Positions 1-7,293 of a stretch of 16,442 nucleotides of DNA are shown here, piece after piece. The position numbers and the translations under genes were made by a program. This DNA comes from Clostridia bacterium (lineage in GTDB: Bacteria; Bacillota; Clostridia; Lutisporales; Lutisporaceae): the NCBI GenBank assembly GCA_029256365.1, contig JAQSYB010000126.1, positions 1-16,442 on the forward strand, read 5' to 3'. The first letter of the stretch is position 1. Every line of letters starts with the position of its first letter. The notes under the pieces are model-generated. The model did not search any database and was not told where the DNA came from. It saw only the letters and a program-made list of their open reading frames with translations.

Positions 1-1025
1 TTGTTGTTGTTAATGCTTAATATTCTATCCCCAGGCTCCAGCTCCATTTGCTGAGCAGGTGAATTTTCTCTGGTATACAGAACACAAATGCCATCTCCCA
101 TGGCGTCAAATAGAGGTTTGCCCTCTTCTTCTTCTTTTTTGCCCCACAAAATCAATGCTTCATGGGCAAGTGGTGCAAACAATGCTGCTATAAAAGCAAA
201 CAGATTCATCTTGGCAGCCGCTATTGACAGCAAAATCAATATCACACTGTAAGCTGCCAATCGATATGCTGATTTTCTACATCGTTTTTCCGGCACCTGT
301 GTAAGTGCAACATCTCCATAACCCAATACTACAGGTACCAAAAAAGGGAGATATTCGAAGGCTTGATTTTGATTCAGCAAGGGCCACCAAGTCGGCATCG
401 GGATATTTGAAATTTGACTGATGCTTGTCGCCAAAGGATAAGACAGCATCAATAGCACAAGAGGAATCGGCCACATCCTATTCATAATGTAGCCTCCCAC
501 TATTTTATCACTGCTTTTCTTTACAAAAATAGGTACTGAAAAGGAATATCCATCTATCCATATTAAAAAGCTTTCTATTAAGTGCAGCAACCCCACCAAG
601 GCCATCAGCCCTGGTACATACACATTGGGAAATCCAAATATTAGGCTAACCAGGGCAACCAAACCCCCAGCATAGGAAAAGCAAAGGTATCTGATATTTA
701 TCAATGACATCAATATTGCAATGATCCAAACATAGGTTATTCCCGATGTAAAAGCCCCTTCTTCATATGGCACATAGCGCTGTATTGTAATACCAAGCAT
801 CACCAGTAAGAAGCTTCCAAATAAGCCTCCAATAAAGCCGTTAAACATGGAACTTGACATCTTATCCCGCAAAGACAGTCTGGTTTTTAGCATTGCAAAC
901 TCAACCTTCGAGGTTTTTTTGTATAGGTAAAGAATTACCAATAATAAAACCCAAAACATCTCATTTACTATGAATTTACTAATTTCAATAAAAACCAATC
1001 CTGCCATCCTAAGTATAAAATGCAT
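1..1025 (-). CDS. MinJ-like polytopic membrane protein with C-terminal PDZ domain (partial, cut by window start)
   Basis: The frame is open from an ATG at 1023-1025 to the window edge, giving about 341 residues with no stop. The start lies 12 bases after the ctpA stop, with GGGGTG just upstream. I see about eight hydrophobic segments (for example near residues 20-36, 62-80, 94-112 and 118-145). A short charged linker (GKKEEEEGKP) follows, then the start of a PDZ domain around residue 305, with LEPGDRILSINNN at the cut edge. In Bacillus subtilis the gene after ctpB is minJ, which has the same multi-pass plus C-terminal PDZ plan and links DivIVA to the division machinery. The position and topology here match, but sequence similarity to MinJ cannot be tested from the window. 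An equivalent role in division-site placement is inference. The domain C-terminus and stop codon lie outside the window. Confidence 0.8.
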   Translation of the reverse strand, partial: MHFILRMAGLVFIEISKFIVNEMFWVLLLVILYLYKKTSKVEFAMLKTRLSLRDKMSSSMFNGFIGGLFGSFLLVMLGITIQRYVPYEEGAFTSGITYVWIIAILMSLINIRYLCFSYAGGLVALVSLIFGFPNVYVPGLMALVGLLHLIESFLIWIDGYSFSVPIFVKKSSDKIVGGYIMNRMWPIPLVLLMLSYPLATSISQISNIPMPTWWPLLNQNQAFEYLPFLVPVVLGYGDVALTQVPEKRCRKSAYRLAAYSVILILLSIAAAKMNLFAFIAALFAPLAHEALILWGKKEEEEGKPLFDAMGDGICVLYTRENSPAQQMELEPGDRILSINNN

Positions 1026-1037
1026 TTTGGCACCCCA

Positions 1038-2240
1038 TTACTTTATTTGTTTTACCATTTCCTCTATTGCTCTTTCCAATTGAAGGTCCTTCAAATCGTC
1101 CTGTCTTTGACCTTCTTGAACTTCCATTGCTTTCACTTCAATATCTGGCTCAATTCCAATCTTATTAATGCTGATTCCCTTCGGTGTATAATACTTTTGC
1201 GTCGTAAGCTTGAAGCCCGACCCGTCCTTTAAACCTTCCACAGACTGAACTAGGCCCTTTCCAAAGGTTTTCACTCCTATCAACAGTCCTACTTCTCTAT
1301 CTTTAATTGCCCCTGCTAGAATTTCCGAAGCACTGGCACTGCCTTCATCTACCAATACGATTAGAGGTATTTCAATATTGCTGCCCTTTGAATTATATAC
1401 CTCACGGTTCTTATTGACATCCTCAGTATAAACCACCATACCCTCGCCTAATAGCTCATCAGCGATTTCCAAGCATGAGCTTACGTAGCCTCCGGGATTT
1501 TGTCTCAAATCCAGTATTAAACCTTTTATATTCTTAGCTTTGAGCTCAGATAATGCTCTTTTAAAATCCTTGCCCGCATCCTGATCAAAGCTGCTTAATC
1601 TGATATATCCGATATCACTTTCCTTGACTTCACTTTTTACAGCCTTTTGATTGATCATTTCTCTCTTAATTTCAAAGGTCATCGGCTGTTGAACGGTTTC
1701 TCTCATAATGGTCAATACAACCTTCGTGCCTGGCTCACCCTTAATTAGGTCCACTGCCTTATCAAGCTCCATACCAAGAAGATCCTTATCGCCTACCTTG
1801 ATAATCTTGTCGTTGGTCTTAATGCCCGCTTTTTCGCCTGGTGTATCTTCAACAGGGGCCACTACAGTTATGTAGCCTTCTTCACTTTTTGTTACAATGA
1901 CTCCTATTCCGCCAAAGCTGCCACTGGTCATTTCATTCATACTCTTAAATTCAGAGGGTGTCAAATATGTAGAATATGGATCCTCAAGAGCTTCAAAAAG
2001 TCCCTTCATAGCCCCATCCATCAATACATCATCCTGTGTTCCATCAACATAGTTCTTTTTGATATGCTCCTTTAGTCCCAGAAGCTTTTCAACTTTCTTT
2101 AGGTTGTCATAATCACTCTTGGCAATGACAACTCTTTCCCCCATAACGACTTCAATTGTATTGGTTATCATAAAGGTTAATATCGAAGTAATTAGTACCA
2201 ATACAATGCCCATTAGTAACGCTTTCTTTTTGCTAATCAT
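1038..2240 (-). CDS. ctpA: CtpA/CtpB-type carboxyl-terminal processing serine protease (S41 family)
   Basis: This is a 400-residue S41 protease with an N-terminal membrane anchor or signal segment (about residues 8-28). It has a PDZ domain (about 100-180, containing SGSFGGIGV and AGIKTNDKI) and then the catalytic tail-protease domain. The Ser-Lys dyad is visible as S303 in EGSASASE and K328 in TFGKG, with Q332 following. These spacings match those of B. subtilis CtpB (S309, K334, Q338). All signature residues are intact, so an active extracytoplasmic enzyme is expected. I chose the ATG at 2240 over a GTG three codons upstream because AGAGGTG lies six bases before it and overlaps the GTG. CtpB cleaves SpoIVFA during sporulation in Bacillus; paralogues process other envelope proteins, so the substrate here is unknown. 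The gene is followed directly by the PDZ membrane-protein gene, probably on one transcript. Confidence 0.93.
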   Translation of the reverse strand: MISKKKALLMGIVLVLITSILTFMITNTIEVVMGERVVIAKSDYDNLKKVEKLLGLKEHIKKNYVDGTQDDVLMDGAMKGLFEALEDPYSTYLTPSEFKSMNEMTSGSFGGIGVIVTKSEEGYITVVAPVEDTPGEKAGIKTNDKIIKVGDKDLLGMELDKAVDLIKGEPGTKVVLTIMRETVQQPMTFEIKREMINQKAVKSEVKESDIGYIRLSSFDQDAGKDFKRALSELKAKNIKGLILDLRQNPGGYVSSCLEIADELLGEGMVVYTEDVNKNREVYNSKGSNIEIPLIVLVDEGSASASEILAGAIKDREVGLLIGVKTFGKGLVQSVEGLKDGSGFKLTTQKYYTPKGISINKIGIEPDIEVKAMEVQEGQRQDDLKDLQLERAIEEMVKQIK

Positions 2241-2307
2241 ATACAACACCTCTATCTATAAAAATATTAGAAATAATTTGTTTGTCTTGAAGCCAAATAC
2301 AAGATTG

Positions 2308-2313
2308 ATTATA
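2308..2313 (-). promoter_or_regulatory. Extended -10 promoter element for ctpA
   Basis: On the minus strand this reads TATAAT preceded by TG and one base (TGGTATAAT), an extended -10 element. No good -35 is seen at the right distance, which is tolerated with an extended -10. It would give a leader of about 60 bases before the ctpA ATG. It lies downstream of the zur terminator, so ctpA probably has its own start. Confidence 0.5.
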
Positions 2314-2340
2314 CCATAATGTTCTATCATTCCACGAAAC

Positions 2341-2362
2341 AAAAAGCAGGCATTTTACCTGC
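2341..2362 (-). terminator. Intrinsic terminator after zur
   Basis: On the minus strand, GCAGG and CCTGC (2346-2350 with 2358-2362) form a 5-bp stem with a 7-base loop, followed by TTTTTGTTT. It is weak but correctly placed at the end of the znu-zur operon. A second, stronger hairpin lies just upstream at 2369-2387. Confidence 0.5.
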
Positions 2363-2368
2363 CCTACC

Positions 2369-2387
2369 TGAGCAAATTGTTTGCTCA
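2369..2387. repeat. Perfect inverted repeat between zur and ctpA
   Basis: TGAGCAAA and TTTGCTCA form a perfect 8-bp inverted repeat with a 3-base spacer. It may be part of the transcript end after zur. Its core (GCAAAT, one base, GTTTGC) also resembles the operator palindrome in front of znuA, differing at three of 14 informative positions, so a second metal-regulator site cannot be excluded. Confidence 0.55.
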
Positions 2388-2436
2388 TCTATTTTGATAT
2401 ATATTTATTCCTTAACTCGATTATACCTTTTGTTTG

Positions 2437-2865
2437 TTAATTATCTTTGCTGCACAATTTACAATATCCATAGATCTCAAACTTATGTTCAATGGGTACA
2501 AAGCCCAATTCTTCAAGTTCTTTGTTCTCTAAATTGCTGTAAGGGCACAAATCAATACTCTGCATGTCCCCGCATTTTACACAGATTACATGATGGTGGT
2601 GGCTATCATGCTTCAGCTCAAAATGGTTGATACCGCTGCTTATATTCAGCTTATGTATAACCCCCAGCTTACACAACAATTCTAGATTTCTATATACGGT
2701 AGAAAAGTTGATGCTGGCATTTTGAGTCTTCACTTTCTCAAAAATCTCTTGAGCAGTATAATGGGCGGGGCACTGTTCAAAGGCATCGATTATAATGCGC
2801 CTTTGTCCCGTAAGCTTATATCCTTGGCTCTTCAAGGTGCTTTCTATGTCATTTATTTTATTCAT
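2437..2865 (-). CDS. zur: Fur-family metalloregulator, probably the zinc repressor Zur
   Basis: This 142-residue protein has normal Fur-family length. The N-terminal winged-helix part (about 1-80) includes the recognition-helix motif INFSTVYRNLELL. The C-terminal dimerisation and metal part has the histidine cluster around residues 86-92, next to C95-V-K-C98. A second CxxC (C135-K-L-C138) completes the structural Cys4 zinc site seen in Zur, PerR and many Fur proteins. It is the last gene of the znu operon, 30 bases after znuB. A Fur-type operator lies over the promoter of that operon, so it probably represses its own transcription when zinc is plentiful. Assignment as Zur rather than Fur or PerR rests on this context; the sequence alone does not decide the metal. 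The ribosome site before the ATG (GGATGTGATTTT) is mediocre. Confidence 0.82.
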   Translation of the reverse strand: MNKINDIESTLKSQGYKLTGQRRIIIDAFEQCPAHYTAQEIFEKVKTQNASINFSTVYRNLELLCKLGVIHKLNISSGINHFELKHDSHHHHVICVKCGDMQSIDLCPYSNLENKELEELGFVPIEHKFEIYGYCKLCSKDN

Positions 2866-2895
2866 AAAATCACATCCAGATTATTATTCATTTTT

Positions 2896-3708
2896 CTAAT
2901 CTATGTTTTTGAGAATAACCCTCTTCGTTCCTATTACCAGCAACAGCAGTGCTACACTAAATAGAACGATTGTGCCTCCTGGGGCAAGGTTGAAATAATA
3001 AGAAGCAACCAATCCGAATACAACCGCCAACATCCCCAAAATAACCGAATTAATCATCGTGCTTTTAAAGCTTTTGGATATCTGCATGCTTGCTGCTACA
3101 GGTACTACCAACATGGAAGAGATCATTAGTATTCCTACAACCCTCATGGCAGCAACTATGGTCAAGGCGGTTAAGACTGTGAAGAATATATTTAGGAGAT
3201 CTGTTGGTACTCCTGCAAGTGCAGCGCCCTCTTCATCAAAGGTAATATATAAAAGCTCCTTATACAACAGCCAAACGCTTGTGATGATAAATATACTGAT
3301 TCCAGCCATAACCATGATATCTATGGCAGTTACAGCAATAATGCTGCCAAACAAAAAGCTCATTAAGTCAGCATTAAAGGAATCTGCCAAGCTTATCATA
3401 AGCACTGCCAAACCAATGCTGGCAGATAACACGATTGATATGGAAAGCTCTGCATATTGTGCAAAGCTTTTTCGCAGCTTCTCAATACCGATTGCAGCTG
3501 CAACAGAAAATATAATCGCACCCCATATGGGATAAAAACCGCCCAGCATGCCGGCAGCTATACCTGCCAAGGATGCATGAGAAAGAGTATCTCCTATCAT
3601 AGAAAGCCTTCTCAATACAACGAAGGTACCTATAACGGGGCAAATAATTGAAATTAATATGCCTGCCAAAAAGGCTCTTTGCATAAAATCATACTGCAGC
3701 ATTTCCAT
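2896..3708 (-). CDS. znuB: Zinc (or manganese) ABC transporter permease, ZnuB/ABC-3 family
   Basis: This is a 270-residue integral membrane permease of the ABC-3 family, which imports zinc, manganese or iron. I see about eight hydrophobic segments along its length. The N-terminal stretch PVIGTFVVLRRLSMIGDTLSHASLAG is the highly conserved signature of this family. The C-terminal half contains the conserved run VGILMISSMLVVPVAASMQ. The length is normal and nothing looks truncated. GGGAGGAT stands nine bases before the ATG, and the gene follows znuC after 27 bases. It would form the channel with ZnuC as the motor. Zinc is preferred as substrate because of the downstream Zur-like gene and the operator, but manganese cannot be ruled out. 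Confidence 0.9.
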   Translation of the reverse strand: MEMLQYDFMQRAFLAGILISIICPVIGTFVVLRRLSMIGDTLSHASLAGIAAGMLGGFYPIWGAIIFSVAAAIGIEKLRKSFAQYAELSISIVLSASIGLAVLMISLADSFNADLMSFLFGSIIAVTAIDIMVMAGISIFIITSVWLLYKELLYITFDEEGAALAGVPTDLLNIFFTVLTALTIVAAMRVVGILMISSMLVVPVAASMQISKSFKSTMINSVILGMLAVVFGLVASYYFNLAPGGTIVLFSVALLLLVIGTKRVILKNID

Positions 3709-3735
3709 TGCTTATATCCTCCCGTCCTTTTCCCT

Positions 3736-4479
3736 TTAGTGGTTGTGTCTAAGGGGAGCAACCTCATGACCGTACAGTTCATTTAGATTTGACTCATCAA
3801 TTCCACAGCCATGCTCGTGGGCTTTGCCCCTTGAAAGGCAAATCACCCTGCTGATGTTCTTACTGACAGCACCGATGTCATGTGTAACCATAACGATGGT
3901 GATACCCTTCTTATTCAGCTCGTCCATAAGGGCATAAAAATCCTTTTCAGAATTTGCATCTATACCAGTTGTTGGCTCATCCATAAATAGAATTTCAGGA
4001 GAGCTGACCAAGGCCTTGGCTATAAACACTCTTTGCTGCTGTCCTCCGGACAATCTTCCTATGAGTCTATCCTTGAAATCCAACATCCCAACCATATCCA
4101 AAACCTCGTGCACCTTTTGAATATGCTGTTTTTTTACCCTGCCCATCAGGCCGATTCTAGAGTATAGATTGGATTTTACAACCTCCTCTACCGTAGCTGG
4201 AAAATCCTGATTGAAGGAGGTTGCCTTTTGTGGGATATATCCCAGGCGGCCCCATTCCTTGAATTTATTGATTTCCTTACCAAACAGCACTACGTTTCCT
4301 TGCTTCGGCTTAATCAAGCCTGTACATATTTTCATCAAGGTACTTTTGCCTGAGCCGTTTGGCCCTATAATAGCCATAAAGTCTCCAGGATATATGTCCA
4401 GGGAAGTATTGTCCAATATATTTCTGCCTTCATAGGCAAAGCTTATATCCTTCGCCTCAATAATCGGGGTTTTCATCAT
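3736..4479 (-). CDS. znuC: Zinc ABC transporter ATP-binding protein ZnuC
   Basis: This is a 247-residue ATPase of a metal-uptake ABC transporter. Walker A is GPNGSGKST (39-47), the Q-loop glutamine is Q84 (YIPQ), and the signature is LSGGQQQR (143-150). Walker B is ILFMDEP with the catalytic glutamate at 168, and the switch histidine is H200 (VTHD). All are intact, so the motor should be functional. The C-terminal tail is rich in His and Cys (AHEHGCG and RHNH at the end), which may bind metal; that is inference. The ATG overlaps the stop of the upstream znuA remnant in an ATGA arrangement, so the genes were built for coupled translation. With znuA broken by a frameshift and deletion, that coupling depends on ribosomes reaching the second znuA frame. 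Confidence 0.93.
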   Translation of the reverse strand: MMKTPIIEAKDISFAYEGRNILDNTSLDIYPGDFMAIIGPNGSGKSTLMKICTGLIKPKQGNVVLFGKEINKFKEWGRLGYIPQKATSFNQDFPATVEEVVKSNLYSRIGLMGRVKKQHIQKVHEVLDMVGMLDFKDRLIGRLSGGQQQRVFIAKALVSSPEILFMDEPTTGIDANSEKDFYALMDELNKKGITIVMVTHDIGAVSKNISRVICLSRGKAHEHGCGIDESNLNELYGHEVAPLRHNH

Positions 4480-5266
4480 TGCATCAACGCCTTCTTTAGA
4501 TTTTCTAGATTTTCATACATAATTGTTATATAGGTTCTTCCTTGTTTGATTTCTTCCTCAGTAATGCCCTGTCCATCATTCAGCACTAAAATTTCAGCGC
4601 CCACCTCATCGGCTAAAGTTTGAGACAGCTTGGGGCTTACTAGACTTTCAAAGAAGATATACTTTATATTGTTTTTTTTGCATATTTCCGCCAACTCTGC
4701 CAGCTTTGCAGGGCTGGGTTCTGCTTGTGGTGTAACGCCTCTAATCGGAAGCTGTGTTAAGCCATATTCCTTAGCCATGTATTCAAAGGCTGCATGAGAT
4801 ACAATAAACACCTTGCTCTTAAAGTCTATTGCTGCTTGTCTATAATCTCCATCCAGCTTATCCAGCTGTTCTGCCAGCTTATTGAAGTTTGTTTCATAGT
4901 ATTCACGGTTTTCAGCATCAATTTCAACCAATGCATTTAAAACATTATGTGCCTGCTGCTTGTACTTTGCAGGACTAACCCAAACATGAGGATCATAAAG
5001 CAGTTCTTCTTCAGCATATCTGACTCCTGCAGCTCAGCTAAGGTCCTAGGCTTTGGCTCCCAATCGTGAGGCTCCACCCCTGCCGGCACCAAGCTTATTA
5101 TTTCCGCTTTATCCCCCGCTATTTCAGATACCAAAAATTGCATTGGATAAAAGCTTGTATATATCGTGAGGCCGCTTTGTTGTGTCGGCTTCTCAGCAGG
5201 TCTACTACATGCTGCAAACCCTGTAACCAGTACAGCGGCCATTATGATTGATAGTAGTTTTTTCAT
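4476..5266 (-). pseudogene. znuA: znuA, zinc-binding lipoprotein gene disrupted by internal deletion and frameshift
   Basis: The 5' part starts at the ATG at 5266, with GGAGG nine bases before. It encodes a lipoprotein signal (MKKLLSIIMAAVLVTGFAAC) and the N-lobe up to ELQESDM, including the first metal ligand in PHDWEP. The frame then turns to nonsense and stops at 4937. A second frame picks up at about 5012 with EEELLYDPHVWVSP and runs to 4476. It holds the second histidine motif (DPHVW) and a normal C-lobe ending just inside znuC. Between the two parts the usual family stretch (YNGAGLE.W and a His-rich loop) is absent, about 40-60 residues. The total of about 263 codons compares with roughly 300-330 in the family. 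This is a deletion whose length is not a multiple of three, not a simple one-base error. The junction is between about 5005 and 5020. Function is probably lost unless another binding protein serves ZnuBC. Confidence 0.85.
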
Positions 5267-5283
5267 TTCATTTAACCTCCATT

Positions 5284-5298
5284 TGCAAATGATTTGCA
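5284..5298. promoter_or_regulatory. 7-1-7 palindromic Fur-family (Zur-type) operator of the znu operon
   Basis: TGCAAATGATTTGCA is a perfect 7-1-7 inverted repeat, the geometry of Fur/PerR/Zur boxes. It lies between the -10 element and the znuA ribosome site, where bound repressor would block transcription. The operon encodes a Fur-family regulator, which makes autoregulation likely. Which family member binds is inference. Confidence 0.75.
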
Positions 5299-5303
5299 TT
5301 TAT

Positions 5304-5333
5304 ATTGTATAATATTGCCGCATTATGTGTCAA
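5304..5333 (-). promoter_or_regulatory. Sigma-A-like promoter of the znu operon
   Basis: On the minus strand a perfect TTGACA (-35, 5328-5333) is followed after 18 bases by TACAAT (5304-5309), or after 16 bases by the overlapping TATACA. The operator palindrome begins only six bases downstream of the -10, over the expected start point. Confidence 0.75.
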
Positions 5334-5370
5334 ATATGCATTCTTCTGCAAGTCTTTCCACAATATATGT

Positions 5371-5408
5371 AAAAAAAACGCCTCCTGCTATTTTATTAAC
5401 AGAAGGCG
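5371..5408 (-). terminator. Intrinsic terminator after galU (end of the spore-coat/UDP-sugar operon)
   Basis: On the minus strand CGCCTTCTG pairs with CAGGAGGCG (5400-5408 with 5379-5387; nine pairs, one a wobble) across a 12-base loop. Eight T residues follow at 5378-5371. It separates the galU operon from the znu promoter. Confidence 0.88.
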
Positions 5409-5452
5409 ATATTCCATTTCAGTAGACCTCTTTTCTGGATGGCTTTTCTATT

Positions 5453-6340
5453 TTAATCCAAGATCTTTAAACAGTTATACTCCACTTGATCCTTTAAAAA
5501 AGTTAAAAAATCATCTCGTATATCCTTCTGCTTCAGTGCAATCTCAACATTTGCTTTGAGAAAACCCATTTTATCTCCTATATCGTATCTTTTTCCATCA
5601 AATATATAAGCATATATTGGTTCAAGCTTTAATTGCTTTTTTAAAGCATCCGTCAATTGTATCTCACCATTTTTTCCTGGTTGGGCATTCTCTAAAAGCG
5701 CAAATATTCCAGGGGTAATAATATATCTTCCTAGGATTGCCATATTCGAAGGTGCCTTATCTATTTCTGGCTTTTCTATCAGATCCTTTACCACATAAAC
5801 CTTATTTTCTATTTTGCTGGCACTTATAATTCCATATTTATTTAATTGTGATTTCGGAACCTCCTGTACCCCTACAATACTTGCATGGAATCTATCATAT
5901 ATCTCAATGACTTGTTTCAGACACGGAATCCTGCTATCTATCACATCATCCCCAAGCATAACTGCAAAGGGCTCATTGCCAACAAAGGTCTTCGCACAAA
6001 GCAAAGCATGCCCTAGCCCCTTTGGTTCCTTTTGTCGCGTATAATAAATCTGAGCCAAATTTGAAATCTTATCTACCAAATCTAAAAGTTCAAATTTCTT
6101 CTTATTGTTCAGCTCAGCTTCGATTTCATATGATAAATCAAAGTGATCCTCAATGGCTCCTTTGTTTCGGCCGGTTATGATTAATATTTCTTCAATACCT
6201 GAGTTTACCGCCTCTTCTATTATATATTGGATTGCAGGCTTATCTACAATAGGAAGCATTTCCTTCGGCAAGGCTTTTGTAGCTGGCAAAAATCTGGTTC
6301 CAAGGCCAGCAGCTGGAATTACTGCTTTCTTTATTTTCAT
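5453..6340 (-). CDS. galU: UTP-glucose-1-phosphate uridylyltransferase GalU/GtaB
   Basis: This 295-residue cytoplasmic enzyme makes UDP-glucose from UTP and glucose-1-phosphate. The nucleotide-binding signature GLGTRFLPATKALPKEMLP (12-30) is complete. Other family motifs are present: KPAIQYIIEEA, GLGHALLCAK, the metal-site GDD near residue 130, EKP, and the C-terminal YDIGDK. Length is normal. GAGGGTGA lies six bases before the ATG, which overlaps the upstream epimerase stop (TTATGA). It is the last gene of the operon, followed by a strong terminator. Its product is the substrate of Ugd encoded two genes upstream, so the three sugar-nucleotide genes form one pathway. UDP-glucose is also used for other glycans, so the enzyme need not be restricted to the spore. 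Confidence 0.95.
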   Translation of the reverse strand: MKIKKAVIPAAGLGTRFLPATKALPKEMLPIVDKPAIQYIIEEAVNSGIEEILIITGRNKGAIEDHFDLSYEIEAELNNKKKFELLDLVDKISNLAQIYYTRQKEPKGLGHALLCAKTFVGNEPFAVMLGDDVIDSRIPCLKQVIEIYDRFHASIVGVQEVPKSQLNKYGIISASKIENKVYVVKDLIEKPEIDKAPSNMAILGRYIITPGIFALLENAQPGKNGEIQLTDALKKQLKLEPIYAYIFDGKRYDIGDKMGFLKANVEIALKQKDIRDDFLTFLKDQVEYNCLKILD

Positions 6341-7293
6341 AAGCCGTCACCCTCTTTTTTAAACCAATAAACAAACCTTTGAATGCCTTCCTCGATGCTC
6401 ACCGATGGATTGTATCCCAGTATGGCTTTAGATTTTGTGATGTCTGCACAAGTATGCTCCACATCACCGCTTTGCATGGCGATATATTTCCTATGGGCAG
6501 GCTTCCCAAGCTCTTTTTCAATTAGATCAATCAGGTAGTTGAGCTTTACTGGATTAGAATTCCCTAAATTAAATATCTCAAATGCGCAATTGAGTTGAAT
6601 CGAAGCTGCAATTCCGTTTACAATATCTTCAACATAAGTATAATCTCTTGAGCTTGACCCATCGCCAAAGATTGCAATGGGTTTCCCCTCTGCTATACTT
6701 CTTGTAAAATAGTGTATGGCCATCTCCGGTCTCTGCCTTGGTCCATACACTGTAAAGAACCTTAAACATACAATGGGCAGCCCATAAAGACTATGATATG
6801 TGTGACAAAACAATTCTCCTGCATGCTTCGCTGCTGCATAAGGTGAAATCGGCGAGCTTATGCTATCACTTTCTTGAAAGGGTGCTGAATTCAACCCATA
6901 AACAGAGGAGGTTGAGGCATAGATAAATTTCTTTACGTTGTAAATTCTACTATGTTCAAGAAGATTGACGGTTCCTTTTATATCTACATCGATATACTCC
7001 AGTGGTTTTTCTATAGATGCCCTAACTCCTGCAAGGGCTGCAATGTGAGCAACTGCATCTATTTTATAGGTGGTAAATAGGTGATTTAGTAGATTTTCAT
7101 CTCTTATATCACCTTCAATAAGCGTATATTTGGGATTTGCCTCAGCTGCTGCTATATTTTTTCTTTTTATCAGTGGATCATAGTAGTGATTGAAGTTATC
7201 TAGACCAATGACATCATGTCCAAGTTCCAGAAGCTTTTCAGACAAATGAGACCCTATAAATCCAGCACTTCCAGTAACTAGAACAGTACTCAT
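6337..7293 (-). CDS. NAD-dependent UDP-sugar epimerase, probably UDP-glucuronate 4-epimerase
   Basis: This is a 318-residue extended short-chain dehydrogenase. It has the N-terminal Rossmann motif GSAGFIG (8-14), the catalytic serine/threonine run STSSVYG (127-133) and Y152-x3-K156 (SPYAAAK). Several stretches resemble UDP-glucuronate 4-epimerases more than GalE: NHYYDPLIKRKN near residue 35, RFFTVYGPRQRPEMA (178-192), and the C-terminal GDVEHTCADITKSKAILGY. The likely reaction is UDP-glucuronate to UDP-galacturonate, which fits its place directly after ugd. A UDP-glucose or UDP-GlcNAc 4-epimerase remains possible. Both ends overlap neighbouring genes by four bases (ATGA with ugd, TTATGA with galU), so the three genes are translationally coupled. 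It resembles YtcB of the B. subtilis spore-coat ytcABC cluster in context. Confidence 0.85.
   Translation of the reverse strand: MSTVLVTGSAGFIGSHLSEKLLELGHDVIGLDNFNHYYDPLIKRKNIAAAEANPKYTLIEGDIRDENLLNHLFTTYKIDAVAHIAALAGVRASIEKPLEYIDVDIKGTVNLLEHSRIYNVKKFIYASTSSVYGLNSAPFQESDSISSPISPYAAAKHAGELFCHTYHSLYGLPIVCLRFFTVYGPRQRPEMAIHYFTRSIAEGKPIAIFGDGSSSRDYTYVEDIVNGIAASIQLNCAFEIFNLGNSNPVKLNYLIDLIEKELGKPAHRKYIAMQSGDVEHTCADITKSKAILGYNPSVSIEEGIQRFVYWFKKEGDGL

Noticed and set aside
277..474. A 65-residue minus-strand open frame
   Set aside because: It overlaps in another frame the long uninterrupted PDZ membrane-protein gene, which shows consistent membrane segments and a PDZ start.
1020..1232. Plus-strand open frame of 70 codons
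   Set aside because: It is antisense to the end of ctpA and the start of the PDZ protein gene and has no family-like content or ribosome site. The same applies to the other plus-strand frames across the minus-strand genes, including the long one at 3059-3535 antisense to znuB.
4476..4931. An independent 151-residue protein starting at a TTG
   Set aside because: It is the C-lobe of znuA; the coherent family sequence continues upstream to about 5012 (LYDPHVWVSP), so the TTG is internal and the gene is a broken remnant.
4990..5025. Programmed ribosomal frameshift joining the two znuA frames
   Set aside because: Besides the frame change, about 40-60 conserved residues are missing at the junction, and no clear slippery heptamer plus stimulator is seen. 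A deletion explains both facts.
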